64,000 bases of DNA from Acestrorhynchus altus (GCA_034509495.1 CM067504.1:5900442-5964441), one strand, 5' to 3'; positions 12,855-25,960 are shown, numbered from the stretch's first letter. Numbers and translations: made by a program. The notes: a model not told the origin generated them from the letters alone.

Positions 12855-15475
12855 CATGTGCACACATGCAGTCACAGTTGAAGCGGTATGAGTTCTGCAA
12901 CTGTGTCGTTAAACAGTACGTAAGGTGGAACAGTGTAGTGAAGAACTCAGTAAGGGGTTGAGTGTGTAAGGCACGGGCTGTTTGACAAGCCGAATTTGTC
13001 ATCCACCGGGACGCCCAAATAGCTCTGACTGCAATACAGATGAGTGCTGGGTGAAAAAGTGACTTCAAGCCAGCCAAGTAATCCTGCAAGCTCCCACATA
13101 CACGTCCCATACCAGCTTGTGGATGCATGCCTTCCTCACAAACACACACACATGTATTTGCTTTGCTCCCTTAAAGTCCAGCCATACACAGCCCAGCTCC
13201 AACTATAAATCACACACTCTATAGCACACATAAACACCCATAAGGTTGCCCTCACACGGCGCGCACATACTCTGCTGAGATTTGATCACTGGTAAACGTT
13301 TGTGGAAGATGAATTCTCTCACTGATACCAAAGTGTGTTGTAGTGACAAATTGAGAGGGGCACACAGTGTGGGAAGTGAGTGTGTTAGTAGTGAAGCCAT
13401 GAGGCTGTTAGGTAGTAACGCACAGTTTTAAGGCTGTGTGAGGCACAATACGGGCTTTGAATGCAGGGATATTTGTTTCTTACTTTCTTTTATTCTAAAT
13501 TATTATTACTTTTGTGATGCAAATTATTTGAGATTTGTCCAAATGCAAAAGCACAAATACTGCTTTTCTGCTCCAATTTTGCAATTTTCCTTTAGTGACA
13601 TAAGATCTCTCCACTAATCCGAACTCATTTTCTGACATTGGTATAGTAATGGCCAGCCATGACTGCTGACAACTAGAACTTTTAATTCAGCTCACTGTGT
13701 TACCTTCTCACCCGTGGAGCTGCACTTTTTGCACTACTAGATAAGATCCACCTGATGAAATTCTGCCCGCTGTTAGTTTGAAACTACGTTCAGATCAGCT
13801 CTCGTGCAGCCATGGCCTGGTGGTTAGGGAACCAGCCTTCTGACAATAAATCTTTCTGTGTTCACTTCAAACCGTCTCCTTTTCCTTTGAAACATGTTAT
13901 TCCTAAGACTTGCACGAACCGTGTTTGCTTTGAGACGACTGGATCAAGGTCAGATGAGTAGTGCAGGTTCAGGGTTGTCAATATTAAAGGGGCCGTTTCA
14001 TGGAAAAACAAATCTTTCTCACTTTTTAAAAATAGAAGTTTTTGTCGCATGTAAATTCTGTTTATCTTTCACTCCTCGGCCCGTACAAACTGATTTTGAA
14101 GTCATCGTTTTTGCTTTGTCGCAGATGGTATGTGAGTTAGACTCACTGCTTGCATGAGAGCACTTGATTTTATCCATGACTGTACCGAGCAAAGCTAAAC
14201 TGTGTGTTAATTGACTAAAGAAGCTGATGTTATTTAGATCAGGTCATTAATTGCACTGAGAAACATACTGACGGTAGCTCATCTTCTTGCCATCGACCAA
14301 GTCGTTTTTGAGTGTAACCAGTGGTCAGCACTTTGACCAGGCATTGAGTGTCTATACCGTTATGTTAGTTGATATATCAGCCTAAGCCCTGTTTATCGAC
14401 TGCCTTATATATTGAAAAGTCAATATTGATAATCAATCAGACCTTAGTTTGGTCTCCATGTGTCGTTTTCTGTTCTTTTCTCCCTCCTTTCGAGCGTTTC
14501 TTCACTTTTTGGCGCCCTGCTTTTCTGTCTTCATTCGTTAGAAAGATAAAGTGTTGTCAGGAAGAGGGAGCGGAGTTGTGAGGAATGAGGAACAGAGGTG
14601 CGTGAGAGTGGTTTTGTTTGTTCAAAACCTTTCGTTCTTTTCTGTAACGGAGCAGAATGCTTGTTGCCTTGCTTATGAACTGAGTGTTACCTAATTATGG
14701 CTTTGTAGGACCTTTGGCGAAAAGTGAAATGTAGCTAAAATCTTTTCTCCTGTATAATTGAATAACCCTTTCAGGATTTCTTAAGTTGTGTAAGTAATTC
14801 CATTCTCCCGCTGACTTGTCTAACATGCTAAATGATATTTGGTGGGAATAAATCTTTGGGGTTTTTAGCGTTGGCATGAAAAGGCAGCAAGCGAAAAGCC
14901 GCCATGCAGAGTCCATCTTTTACTCAGCCTGCATGCACGCATGTCACCTCCGCCCAGCCACTCATAAAGCAGCATGATGGATAAATGAAGAAATAAAGAA
15001 ATAAATAAAAGCCACACTTATTCTCTCCCTCTGCTCTCTCCCTTCGTCTCTTCTCTGATGGATCTGTGAAATGATATAACGAATGAGACCTAAAGAGAAA
15101 GGAGAGGGAGAGAAAGAGGGCGGGGGGTGCGAGAAAGAGAGAGAGAGAGAGAGACAGAGGATATGATTTATTAGGCTGATAAAAATTCAGCCTTTGTTAT
15201 TCCTTCATTTTTACATGTGCAGCTTATTAAGGCGCGCACCTGCCAGTGAAAGGGAGTTTGTCAGTGGGGATGAGCGAGTTGGCAGTCTGTGCGTGAGTGT
15301 GCCGAGCTACTGAATTTCACACTTTTAGGAGCACTGACTGACTCGTGTTGGTGCCCATTACTTTGAAACTGTTTGAAGAGTATCGTTCTGATGTTCTGCT
15401 GTTCTGTGAAGGTCAGGGAGCATGATGATGTTCTTTAAAGGACACACACTACATGCTGGAACCAACTGGAACTAT
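12171..15475. other. Intronic sequence with short repeats, no gene recognised
   Basis: Contains CA-rich tracts at 12714-12750 and 12820-12850 and a GA run at 15135-15154. The strong sequence bias of open frames in 12317-13150 comes from the CA tracts. No zc3h3-compatible exon was seen. Confidence 0.4.
13808..13870 (+). repeat. Partial tRNA-derived SINE head
   Basis: GCCATGGCCTGGTGGTTAGG and the following bases match the start of the SINE copies at 25.5 and 27.8 kb (box A-like TGGTGGTTAGGGA). The copy breaks off after about 60 bases. Confidence 0.5.
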
Positions 15476-15479
15476 AGTA

Positions 15480-15828
15480 AACTAATCACCTGTGACATAA
15501 TGACCACTTCCTTGTTTCTACTCTCTCTGTCCATTTGATCAGTTCCCCTGACCATACAGGACCCCTTTGTAGTTCTATAACTACAGACCGTAGTCCATCT
15601 GTGTCTCCGCATACTTTGTTATTCTCCTTTTACCCCAATCTTCTATGGTCAGGACCCCACAGGACCACCTCAAAGAAGCTATTATGGGTGGTGGGTCATT
15701 CGCAGTACTGCAGTGACACTGACGTGGTAGTGGTGTGTTAGAGCATTGCACTGCTGTGGAGCAGACAGTGCTGCTGGTGTTTTTAAACTCCAGTGTCACT
15801 GCTGGACTGAGAATAGTCCACCAACTGG
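15480..15828 (+). mobile_element. Half copy of a palindromic nonautonomous DNA transposon
   Basis: Shares long stretches (TCAGGACCCCACAGGACCAC, GGTGGTGGGTCATTC, GCAGTGACACTGACGTGG, GCTGGACTGAGAATAGTCCA) with the copies at 47813-48315 and 57375-57870. Only one arm of the palindrome is present. It ends about 140 bp before the zc3h3 exon at 15969. Confidence 0.75.
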
Positions 15829-15968
15829 TCTTTTATTATAGAGCTCCACGGTGATCCTGTATGTTCGATGGACTTGATCAGAAAAGTCCAAAGTTTTTGC
15901 CTTGAAGGTTGATGTTTTATGAGTCTATAACTGGGCTTATTTAAATCCTCTTGTGATTTTGTCCACAG

Positions 15969-16107
15969 GCTTTCCATCTCTTTCTGGACGGACTCCAGTA
16001 CCACTGAGGGTCATCAAAACGCGCTACAAAATCGACACGCGCAGAGCACATCTCCAGCACCACAACCCTGCCCTCTCCTACAGAGTCAAGAGAATCCATT
16101 CAGCAAG
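15969..16107 (+). CDS. zc3h3: zc3h3 internal exon (basic region before the fingers)
   Basis: This 139-nt exon encodes 45 whole codons plus two bases at each end. The translation begins FPSLSGRTPVPLRV and ends YRVKRIHSA, and is rich in Arg, Lys and His. It has no finger, no membrane segment and no catalytic motif. The acceptor is the CACAG ending at 15968 and the donor is CAAG|GTAGAC. It ends with AG, which joins the first G of the exon at 32508 to give Arg, so the reading frame continues exactly. The region corresponds to the basic stretch upstream of the CCCH array in vertebrate ZC3H3; its biochemical role is not known to me. It is preceded, about 140 bp upstream, by a copy of a palindromic transposon. 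The preceding exon must end with one base of a codon and was not found in the window. Confidence 0.82.
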
Positions 16108-16889
16108 GTAGACACACATGCACACACTCAAGGCTGATTCATAACTAGTGTGGACATGCATGTGCACTGTGCCACATGCCGTAGCACCGGACTGTCCGTG
16201 GCATAATGCCGGACCATCCGCATTGCTCGGTGTTCAAACCTCTTGCACCACAGTCCCTGGTGTCAGCATCCACTGAGGCCAGAGCTGGGGAAACAGGAAG
16301 CTGGAAGCTGCTCTTTCCCACACATTACCAATGAGGAACAAAGGAAACCCTCACGTTTATATGGAAGGGAATTTTAAGATTCTATATATAACTGGGTGAA
16401 GGAGAAGTTACAAGGAGTTTCCTTAGTTTAAACATAGCACAGACACAGTGGAAAGAATGTGTTTTTTATTGACATTTAACACATTATTTCTTCATGATTT
16501 TATAAAAAACAATGCAAAAACACACTGATCACTGACAGGTTGGTTTTAAGTTGGTTGAAAATGGTGCATATATGTTCTGAAAGGCAGCAGCATGATTTTA
16601 GCCAGTGCATCACTGCATTTTCTGGACACTTTGTTTCAGTTTTTGAGTGGTATATGCCCTAGTTCATGGCCCTCCTGTGCAGCCTCCAGGCCCCTCTGTT
16701 TCAATCAGAATTATGTCACTTTGTGCACACAGTCTCTATGCAAAAAAATGTGAATTTTCCTAATAGCCATACACTTTCATATGGTCTACAATTAAAGTTC
16801 ATTTTGGGTAAAGAGTGCTTTATTCACTGATGTAATTGAGGGGTCAAATATGGTTTTTAGTTCTACATTGAACTGATTTGAATTAAGCA

Positions 16890-17744
16890 ACTGTTCCAAA
16901 TTATTAAGCAAATTGGATTTAAGTTTCATAAAGATAATTTAGTTTTTTTGTTTTTAAATTAAACTATTGGGATGGTATTGTAACTCAGGGCTCTTTGGGT
17001 CACTGAAATCAATCTCAGACATCTGTGATAATTAGTTTGCCTGGTGCCAACAGGATCTTTGTACTGCTGAAAACCATCAAATAGTGTAATACTTTGAACA
17101 AGGTATGAAAACATTAGATATTTCACAAAAACGTAAGTGTGATCATCATACTGTGAAGAGACTTGTGGCTGATTCAGAGCATAGAAGGCTTCATTCAGAT
17201 AAAGGCATAATGACAGACAAATTCTTAGATTAAGAGAGCAGCTGCTAAAATGCCATTACAAACCAGAGTTATTTGAAGCTGCTACACCTCAAGGTGTAGG
17301 ATCCTCCAGGGGCTTGCTGTTGTACAGAAACCAACTATTTAGCCACCCCTAACCAATGCTCACAAGCAGAAATTGTTGCATTGGGCCCGGACATACACGA
17401 AGACTAATTTTCAATGAATGCTAATGGTTCAATAGACGCAAGAATTGTAAACGTAATTTCAAATAAGGTGTCCTATGTTAACATGGAACTTGTCCTGTTT
17501 TGAATTGAAATAGGTCTTGATTTCAGCAAATTCATGAAATTAGAATTTTCAGTATTTTACAACCTATAAAATGTTTTGAAACTTCAGTACAGTGAGGTTT
17601 TGTTTTTTTTTTGGAAAAAATATTGTTTTTAATCGGAGGTTTGTTCAATGAAATTTGATGGTTGATGACTTGAAAATGATCATTTGCATTGACCATTTAG
17701 GAAAGTCAAAGAAAAATATAATTTGCATAATAATTTGGAACGTG
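16890..17744 (+). mobile_element. Internally deleted Tc1-like transposon with readable inverted repeats
   Basis: The left end TTCCAAATTATTAAGCAAAT (from 16894) is matched by the reverse complement of the right end, TTCCAAATTATTATGCAAAT (ending about 17741), so both terminal inverted repeats survive. Between them the + strand has the first half of a Tc1 transposase (DNA-binding part near 17100-17390) and the last codons near 17425-17480, but the catalytic middle is missing. At about 855 bp it is roughly half of a full element. Confidence 0.82.
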
Positions 17745-19670
17745 GTGTATTTAATTTCCATAACCATCCCTGATATGTAGACTGATATATAGATATATGT
17801 AAATGACATTTGTTCTGATTGCATGCCCTCAATGTAGAGAGGGCTGAAACAGTCCTATTAATTTGAATGAGAATGGGTGGGGCTAAAGTGCTGTACAGGC
17901 TGATATATGCAAATGTGTTGTTTTTGAGCAGCACAGAAGCAATTAATTTAAGACTTGCTGTTTTAGCAGATTAGGCTGTGACCTCCCTATATAGGGAGGG
18001 ACTATTAGTAGCACTAGAAACAGATTATTTGGACATGTCCTCATCATCTTATGTCAGCATAAGTTCTGAATTCACAGACTGGTAGAACGTTATGCTGTTC
18101 ATAAACTAATCTTTGGTTGATATGTGGTTTAGCAATATAAACGTCTCATTAGTGAACTGCATGGGAAAATATGTGAAATTCACTGGTTCCAGTGGCTTGT
18201 AACTATCAAGCAAATGTCATTGGCTTCTTTTTATTCCATTGTCTGTTGTTTACTAAAATCACATGTGCATTCTGGGAAATGGTAATGCCCTGAAAGCCAC
18301 ATTCGAATTCCAATTTACAATTCATACACTCAAAGAATGTCCACTGTACAATGTAGTGCCCTAATAAGTAAACAAGGAGCCATTGTCATACTTCAGTTTC
18401 TATGTATGGACTATATGGACCAGGGAAGTGGATTGTATGTTTTGAAACGTCCACAAAAGAATATATATACAGTACATTGGCTTTCCATGATGAGCATCAC
18501 CCTGATGGAGCTGGCAGAGCCTGAAACAACTTAGCAGAACCTAACTGTTGGTTTCTCTTAATTAACTGCCATTTACTATAACATACTCTCCTCGTTGTGA
18601 GGTTTGGGCGCATTATCTGTGATTTTATTTAACACTGGTGTGTTCATTTCACCAGTCAATCAACACACAGTACTAATTATACTCATACCATGGGATACAT
18701 GTAAATTTTGTATGTGCAGTTGGATCTTTTCATGCATATATTTGTTCATCACTTTAATAGCACCGCTGCTTAATATGGGTTCGGACACTTCAGGCTTTAT
18801 ATTCATTGAGCTTGGTTCTGTCATAAAACAAGTTTGTGAGCGTGTGCTGTTGCCCTCCAGCTCCCGCACAATCTTAGTCCACCACAACCAATTACAAGAC
18901 TGATTAAAGCCTCTCTGTAGGTACACTGCATTTTTAACAGTCCCTTAGAAGCACCATAATAAAACACTAACTAACCGGCTGGCCTTAATAACACTACGAG
19001 ATATAAGCACCTCATCACCAATAATATTGTGACAGGGGGAAGGTGCTGCTCATCATGGTAATCTATTACTCAGACCATAAACATGTTGCCATGATATAGT
19101 CCAAGCCCACATGGGAACACATGAGAAGCTTCTTTTAAATGATAGCTTTTAATGGCCAGTGTCTGCCAGTGATGGGTTTATAACACCATTAATGTAGTCT
19201 GTGAAAGAATTTAGGTAATTGAAGGGTGCAGGGGTGGACGTGGGGGAAAGGGAGTGAGACGCTGGTTCATTTTCTCCTTTCTTTCTCTTATTTTCTCTAA
19301 TTTACTCTTCTTATGAAAAATCAGTCAGATTGGGTTCTCAAACTAATTTGATTTCTGTAACTCGCAGTTAGGAATAATGGTTATTTATGATACAGCACAC
19401 TTAAAGAGGTTATGCACACTCATAAAGCTTATTTACAAAAATAATCTTTAAATAAGCATTGAAATGTTGTTTATGGAACCAAATTAAATTCTTCTAAATA
19501 AACTCAAATTCAAATGATAAGACAGCTCACTTCCCAGATTTTCTCAAATAAAATATTATGCATAATTTTAACTTGAAAGAACAGATTTAAAATCATTTTA
19601 ATGATAGACTGACTTGTTCTAGGGAGAATAGTGTCCGGGTTACTGCACCGTGTAACTTTGTAACTTGAGA
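17745..19670. other. Intronic sequence, no gene recognised
   Basis: No supported coding or repeat feature. Open frames on both strands at 18604-18926 overlap each other and lack domains, so they are treated as chance. Confidence 0.4.
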
Positions 19671-19679
19671 CACTCCATA

Positions 19680-20270
19680 ATAAAAGATGTTCTGTTCCCT
19701 CATCTGCCCATGAAGCTTGAATGTTCTCACTCAGTTCTGCAGATGGTGTGGAAGGGATGGAGTGTTGATAGAGCGTCCAATAGCATCCCACACATTTTCA
19801 ATCAGGGATAGATCTGAAGATGCAACTGACCACAGCGTAGCATCTGTGTCTTCAAAGTGAGCTCTTGAGACGGCGGCATCGTCCTGTTGGAGTAGATCGC
19901 TGGAGTCTGTATTCAGAGGTAGAACCACTGGGTCCAGAACCTCATTAACATAACATTGGGCCTGTAGTGTCTATAATGAAGACCAAAGTTCATCTAGCAT
20001 AGTAAGAAATTTGCACATAACACCAGGCCTTCTGTGTGTAACAAGAAACCGTTGATCTTGGCACTGACCACGGTGCCTCCACACACGTGTAACTGACACA
20101 GTAACAGTGAATTACACACAGGTTCGTTGGTCATCTCCACCAAGACAAAAGCAGGACTTATCACTGAAGATGAGTCCTGACTCCATGACAGTGTGGCACA
20201 ACACCATTGCAGTCGGTCATTGCAATCAGTCGATTCCTTCTGGGCACATTTATTTATTTGACAGCGAGTG
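19680..20270 (-). mobile_element. Tc1/mariner-like transposon remnant (family A)
   Basis: The minus strand has LLQQDDAAVSRAHFED then SDLSLIENVWDAIGRSI, the conserved end of a DD34E transposase in which SPDL.PIENVWD carries the catalytic Glu. The + strand matches the copies at 44.2 and 55.2 kb over several hundred bases. Stops and frameshifts are present. Confidence 0.82.
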
Positions 20271-20435
20271 TGTTATCATTATATCAGTGGAATGAATTGA
20301 TCTTAAAATTACTATTATTGTTTACCATTTCTAGGACAGTTTACTGTCTAACAATGGTTATTACAGCAGGCCTAACAGGCCTGACAATATGGTCCATTCA
20401 CTTCAGTTTGTCAACAAAAGTTTATAGCTGTACAT

Positions 20436-20442
<7 letters not shown>

Positions 20443-20504
<62 letters not shown>
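20443..20504 (+). repeat. Poly-A followed by (TAA)n
   Basis: About 25 A residues run into about 12 AAT units. The pattern could be the tail of a retroposed sequence, but nothing recognisable precedes it. Confidence 0.9.
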
Positions 20505-20505
<1 letters not shown>

Positions 20506-22079
20506 CAAATTCTGAAAAACATTCTGTATCATATGTAAAATATATCATTTCTATATCAATACAAACAAGATCAAAATCAATAAGGATTTTTTTAGGAATA
20601 CAGTATAGCTGTGAACTGAACAGAGGTTTGGTGGCATAGAATAAATCCAGAGTTATTTATTGATATTAGTTAAGTCATAATTAATAGAAAAGATAATAGA
20701 AAGAGAGCTTTTCTATTGGAAGAGAGTAAAGGTTAGAGCAGTGACGTGTGGGTGACTGCGGTTTATACTAGCTGTATTCCGATTGTGGAAAATCGCATTT
20801 GCTTAATGACATAAATGAATCAGTCATCCACATGGGTGTAAATATTTTACACCCACTGTTATCTACAAAGAAAAGATTATCTTCCGTTGTAAATCCCCAC
20901 AGACCTTGCAGAATCACTCATGTAGAAGAGAGAGGCTGTGTGCCATGCGTTAGGTGTAGAGCACTGCCACACTAATCATTTTCTCTTTTTTTACACTTCT
21001 GCTCATTTTCCATCCCTTCTTTCATTAGCTTTCTCACTTCTCACATCACGTTGTGAGGGCTCTATTAGATGGCTTGATGATTGGTCAGTACCTGAGTGAC
21101 TGCACTATGGTGGACTCCACTCCAGTCCCCTGCTGTAGGATTTCTGAACCATATGCTAGAACCCTAGTCTGCCGAAAACCCTTCTGTCACACATATCAAA
21201 AACTGGGGAAGAGGCTGATGCTGGTCATTACATTATGCAAGCTAATTAACATCTCTAATACCTACTGGATCACTATGTCATAGTGAAAGGTGACCCTGTT
21301 TGTAGATGAGCTGCATTTTTATATTAGAGATGATAACTGCCCAGTCTTCCCATATCATTTCCTTTTCAGTTTTGTATTATTTTACTGTAGAATGTACTAT
21401 ATTACAGGTAAAAAGGGAGGATTTTCATGTTATTCCAATAATGAAATCCAGAGACATTAGAAATTGGCTGAAATATAAATGGGCATTCTTGGGTAATGTT
21501 CAATAAAGTATCTGTTTACAGGTAAAGCCCTGCACTACAACAAAAAGAGACAATCAGTTTGCTGTTGTTTTAGCCAGTGTCGCATACTATATTAAAGCTG
21601 ATAGCTACATGAGCTATTTAATAGTTATGCACTTCATAAAACCATATAATCCACTATTTGTTTTAATCATCAATAGGTAATTTTACTATCACGAAAGTAG
21701 TTTGTAGCAGCCCTACAACATTTTCAAACAGTTACCACTAATATACTCAACATACTCCTTCTGCCTCCTGGTCCAGTCTCATTAAATGTAAACGTCACAC
21801 AGGAGAATTTGTTCTGTACATTATAAACATCTATGCAGTGAAACACACACACACTAGTGAATTCACATACTTAATACATTCACGGCATACATTTAGAAAA
21901 CTGTATTGAATTTGAATGCTGAAATTTTACACTAGAGTATTTGTACTTAGATATACAGTATAGAACTATTAGTACAGTAGACCAGTGTCACCTGATGTCC
22001 TGCTCAGAGTACAATAAATAAATCATCAAATATTGTTTTGGAATTAAAATACATGGAAAATAAGTTATTATTGCAAATA
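20505..22079. other. Intronic sequence, no gene recognised
   Basis: AT-rich; no supported coding or repeat feature. Confidence 0.4.
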
Positions 22080-22592
22080 GGGCTGGGTGATATGGTAAAG
22101 CAACATCACAATATTTAGAGTCATTTTCACAATCTGGTGGTTACAGAACTAGCTTGTGACTGGAAGGTTTCCGGCTCAATTCCCTGAACTGGCAGGACAT
22201 GACTGAAGTGCCCTTCAGCAAGGCAGTTAGCCAGCTGCTCCTTGGGTACCATGGATAGGGCAGCCCACTACTCTGGGCACGTGTGCTCACTGCTGACTAG
22301 TGTGTGACATCACTAGCGTGTATGTGTGTGTTTCACTGTGTGGATGGGTTAAATGTGTGCAAATTGTGCGCAAGCGCCATGGGATCTATATGCCTGTTTA
22401 TGTTTATGTTTATTCATCCCAGTATGTCAGTAAAAATCAGTAGGAGCAGATTTTAACAGCACTAATTACTCTCACTGAAATGAGTGTTGAGTGTTGTACA
22501 GCAGTGACAATGTCCATGATATCTAATTTATATCACGACAACAAAATTTGTCACAATTTTGATAAAATATCATCATATTGCCAAGCCCTCAT
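22080..22592. mobile_element. Foldback DNA element interrupted by a SINE
   Basis: The left edge AGGGCTGGGTGATATGGTAA and the reverse complement of the right edge (AGGGCTTGGCAATATGATGA) are near matches, giving an inverted-repeat element of the type with CACAATATTT interior motifs. A SINE copy occupies 22133-22400 inside it. Class beyond DNA transposon/MITE is not assignable here. Confidence 0.6.
22133..22400 (+). repeat. tRNA-derived SINE copy
   Basis: Contains box B-like GGCTCAATTCCCTGAACTGG, then ACATGACTGAAGTGCCCTTC, GCAGCCCACTACTCTGGGCA and TTTCACTGTGTGGATGGGTT. These blocks recur in the same order at 25.5 and 27.8 kb. Confidence 0.8.
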
Positions 22593-23765
22593 TACGAACA
22601 TTGTGCATTCCTACCTTTCAGTTTGAATCACGTAAACAACTTTTTAGAATGCACCTGCATGTGTGTGTCAGTGCTGGCATGCACAGAGCTTCATTTGTTT
22701 AATTCAGATTTTCAGAGACATCGTGCTTGTCTCTGGACTGAGCATTGAGCTCTGGTGACTTATCACTATTCATTTAGCTCCCTGCAATAAATATTGATTC
22801 ATCAAGGGATTTTCAATTTGAACCACTGTGACGCTGCATGAAATATTACGGGAGAGAGAGAGAGAAATGAAAGAGAATAGTACTGCGAGCCTCCTGCTTA
22901 CAGGAGGAGCATTCTTTCTCTGATTAAGGATTCCAAGCATTTAGCTAACCAGATATGCCACAGTAACTCTACACTTGTGATGATGAAACACAGTATAATT
23001 AGTCTTTTTGGTATCTCTGAAATCCATATATATGACAGCTTACCACCCACAGACCCATTTTGACCCGTCCCCGATCACCACAGACATTCAGACACAGGGA
23101 CTGAGCCCTCAGTGTGGTGACCCAGAGTGTGTTGGGTAGAGTGGGAGTGTGCAGTCAGCAGAGCGCACTGGCCTGTGCTGGGTGATTGAGTGTTCGGGGC
23201 GACTGGGTGGGGGAGAAATGGCCCTCGTAAATCGCCAGCCACCACCAGAAAATAGATATAATCTCAACATTAACTACATTAATAGTAGCAGGAGTTGAAT
23301 TAAGAAAGCCATAAAGCATGGACGCTCAGGCATAAATTACGCAAGCACGCTCCGACGCATTCAGAGCCCCTCCTCTCCTTACTCTCTCTCTCTGTCTGTG
23401 TCTCTCTCTCTTCCTCACGCTCTGTTTTTCTGTGGTGCTCTTGTCTATTCTTTTACTATTCAGTCTTTACATCCTGGACCTTTCCTGGCTTTACATTAAA
23501 AGGATTATAATTGGGCTGCACAGTAGAGATACAGTAATGTGTACAGTAATGTGATAATACTGTTGCATATTTGATTTGCTTCGCCACATATTTAAGCATA
23601 TTTGATCATTATTTGCTGCTTCATGACCTGGAATTAAAATGTTTAATTTTATGATTATTTGAGGGTTTGCATTATTTATTGTTTACAGAACATGCTTACA
23701 ACTTTGAACCTTTGATTTATTTATTTTTTTTTGTGAAGCAAACAATAAATAGGACAAAATAACAG
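22593..23765. other. Intronic sequence, no gene recognised
   Basis: Moderate GC and few repeats at 22700-23360, with short GA and CT runs at 22855 and 23385. Possibly conserved non-coding DNA, but this cannot be shown without comparison. Confidence 0.35.
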
Positions 23766-23769
23766 AAAA

Positions 23770-24000
23770 CGTCATCTTCATAGCTATTCTTCCCTAAATT
23801 CAGTACATTGTGGAACCCTCTTTTGTGGCAATTTCAGCTGCAAGTCACTATGAGCTGACCACATCTTACTACTGGGATTTTTCCTCAAAGCAAAACTTTT
23901 CCTGCTCCTTCAAGTTAGATAGTTTCAGATGGTGAACAGGAATTATAAATCTGACCACAGATTATCAATTGGATTAAGGTCTGGGCTTTGACCAGTCAAG
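23770..24000 (-). mobile_element. Fragment of a Tc1-like or related DNA transposon
   Basis: The stretch TTTGTGGCAATTTCAGCTGC to GATTATCAATTGGATTAAGG and TCTGGGCTTTGACCAGTC follows the layout of a common fish element read on the opposite strand. The right side is cut by a TG array. Confidence 0.45.
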
Positions 24001-24008
24001 TGTGTGTG

Positions 24009-24077
<69 letters not shown>
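24001..24077 (+). repeat. (TG)n microsatellite with TA interruption
   Basis: About 29 uninterrupted TG units follow a short GTATATATATATG segment. Confidence 0.97.
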
Positions 24078-24079
<2 letters not shown>

Positions 24080-25505
24080 ACACTCAACTGACTATGGTCT
24101 TGCAATTAGAGGTTACTATTTATAAATAAAGCATTTTGGGTTTTGTGTTACAATTAAATTCTGATCATTATTTAACATAATACCTTTATACTGATGTCAT
24201 ACATCACCAATTATTTTTTTCATATCGCGAAACGTTTTTTTTCAGGCTTATCGTCCAGCCCTATCTATCTAGAAATATAAAAACACAAAACAATAGCCAG
24301 TGCAATAGTTAACTAATTGTAAGAGACAATTCAGTGGGTGTGTTTACATGTCTTTGGGTAATCGGATCATGTGAAAAACTCTAGGTTTACATAAGTCAGG
24401 CAGTAATCAAATTTCTACTTTGCAACCAGCCAATAATCTCACAGAAGAATGTGAATGTGGCAGGAGGTTCGTGGTACGTGCTTATGCCTCATCTGAGAAC
24501 TGCAGAATGCAGATTATTGAGTGCATGTAAACACATTCAATTTTGCATCACAGTTACTTATTAAATAACATATTTCTGGACAATTCCAGCAGCACTACAT
24601 TCTGACACCAGAATTCTCTGATTTAAACCATCCTCTATTAGAGACTCAGAAGACCCCCAAGCATCTTAAAATTAAAGATCTATATATACTTTACTTCTAA
24701 ATATTCAGTGTTAATCATCCACGCGAATCAAAGTTCACATTATAGCCTCAAAAGCAACAAGATTTTATAATTAGCACAACAATGTACTGCTCACGTACAG
24801 TCATACAGGGGGCCTGATAATGCCCTGTATATGTATCTCCTTTGAGGCTTGAGAAAGTTCCACACATCCAGATTCACTTGCTCCAACACATCCTTTTTAC
24901 ACACACAGCCATGTGCCCAGTGTGGGTGGGGTGGCTGACATGGCCGTCATCAGGTTTAGTGCTCCGGTATTGATCAGTAAAGGAAGTGGGAGAGAGTCGG
25001 TAATAAACCCAGCATCGCTCACTTCTTTTCTCCATCGTCCTTCCATCCGCCCAAGAAAGAAGAGAAATAGGGGCTATGGGTAAGGTTCTTGAAAGGGCTT
25101 TTTACTGAGCTTGAGAATTAGCAGTGCACAGAAGAGACAGTCATATAGAATTACAGAAAATCTTCAGCGGGGCAGAATTTATACGTGTGCAGCAGTTCTG
25201 CATGTCATATAAGAAGTGTGCAACAGGTCAGTATGAAGACCTTTTATCAACAAAATGGGATCTTTATTGGAGAAATAATTAAGTTCTTAATCTTAATGTA
25301 TTGATTTTATTTCAAGTCGCTCATATTGATCCATTTGTCATTAAATGTTTGTCATGGATAGGGGCAGCTGGCGTGGAAAGGGCAGAAACTAAATGCAACT
25401 GAAAAGTGATTATTCTTAACTATTCCACAACACAAACATCTAGTCTTACCTGATTTAATTCAGGGCATCATATAGTGTTTATAAATTCACTTCATTTTGG
25501 CTTTT
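24078..25505. other. Intronic sequence, no gene recognised
   Basis: No supported exon. A fragment ending CAGGCTTATCGTCCAGCCCT at 24243-24262 resembles the edge of the foldback family seen at 22080. Confidence 0.4.
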
Positions 25506-25509
25506 GGGT

Positions 25510-25960
25510 AGTGTGTGTCACACAGCTGCATTGGCCTGGGGTTGTGGGTTCAATTCCCACTTGGGTTGCTGTTTAGGAGGAGAATGAAGTATTCTTCCCA
25601 TCAGTGTGGGTTTTCTCCGGGTACTCTGGTGTTCTCCCATCTCCCAAAAACACACATGGCAGGTGTGGGTAGGATGTGGGCAGCTGTGGCTATTTGGAAT
25701 GTTGCCGGTTTGCGTCCCTGAACTGCCAGGACATGACTGAAGTGCCCTTGAGCAAGGCACTTAAATTCCCAACTGCTCCCTGGGTGCCGTGAATGGGGAT
25801 GCCCACCACTCCGGCCATGTGTGCTCACTCCTGCCAAGTGTGTGAATTCACTAGTGTGTATCTGTGTAATTCACTTCATGGATGGATAAAATGTAGTGGA
25901 CAAATTTCTGTGAGCAAACATAGTGGATCTATGTGCGTGTTTACATTTCCGTTTATTTGG
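25510..25960 (+). repeat. Two SINE-related segments in tandem
   Basis: A first tRNA-like segment (GGTTGTGGGTTCAATTCCCA) with a CCAAAAACACACATGGCAGG stretch is followed at about 25675 by the same SINE as at 22.1 kb (TTTGGAATGTTGCCGGTTTG, ACATGACTGAAGTGCCCTTG, GGCCATGTGTGCTCACTCC, TTCACTTCATGGATGG). Either two insertions or one composite unit. Confidence 0.75.
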
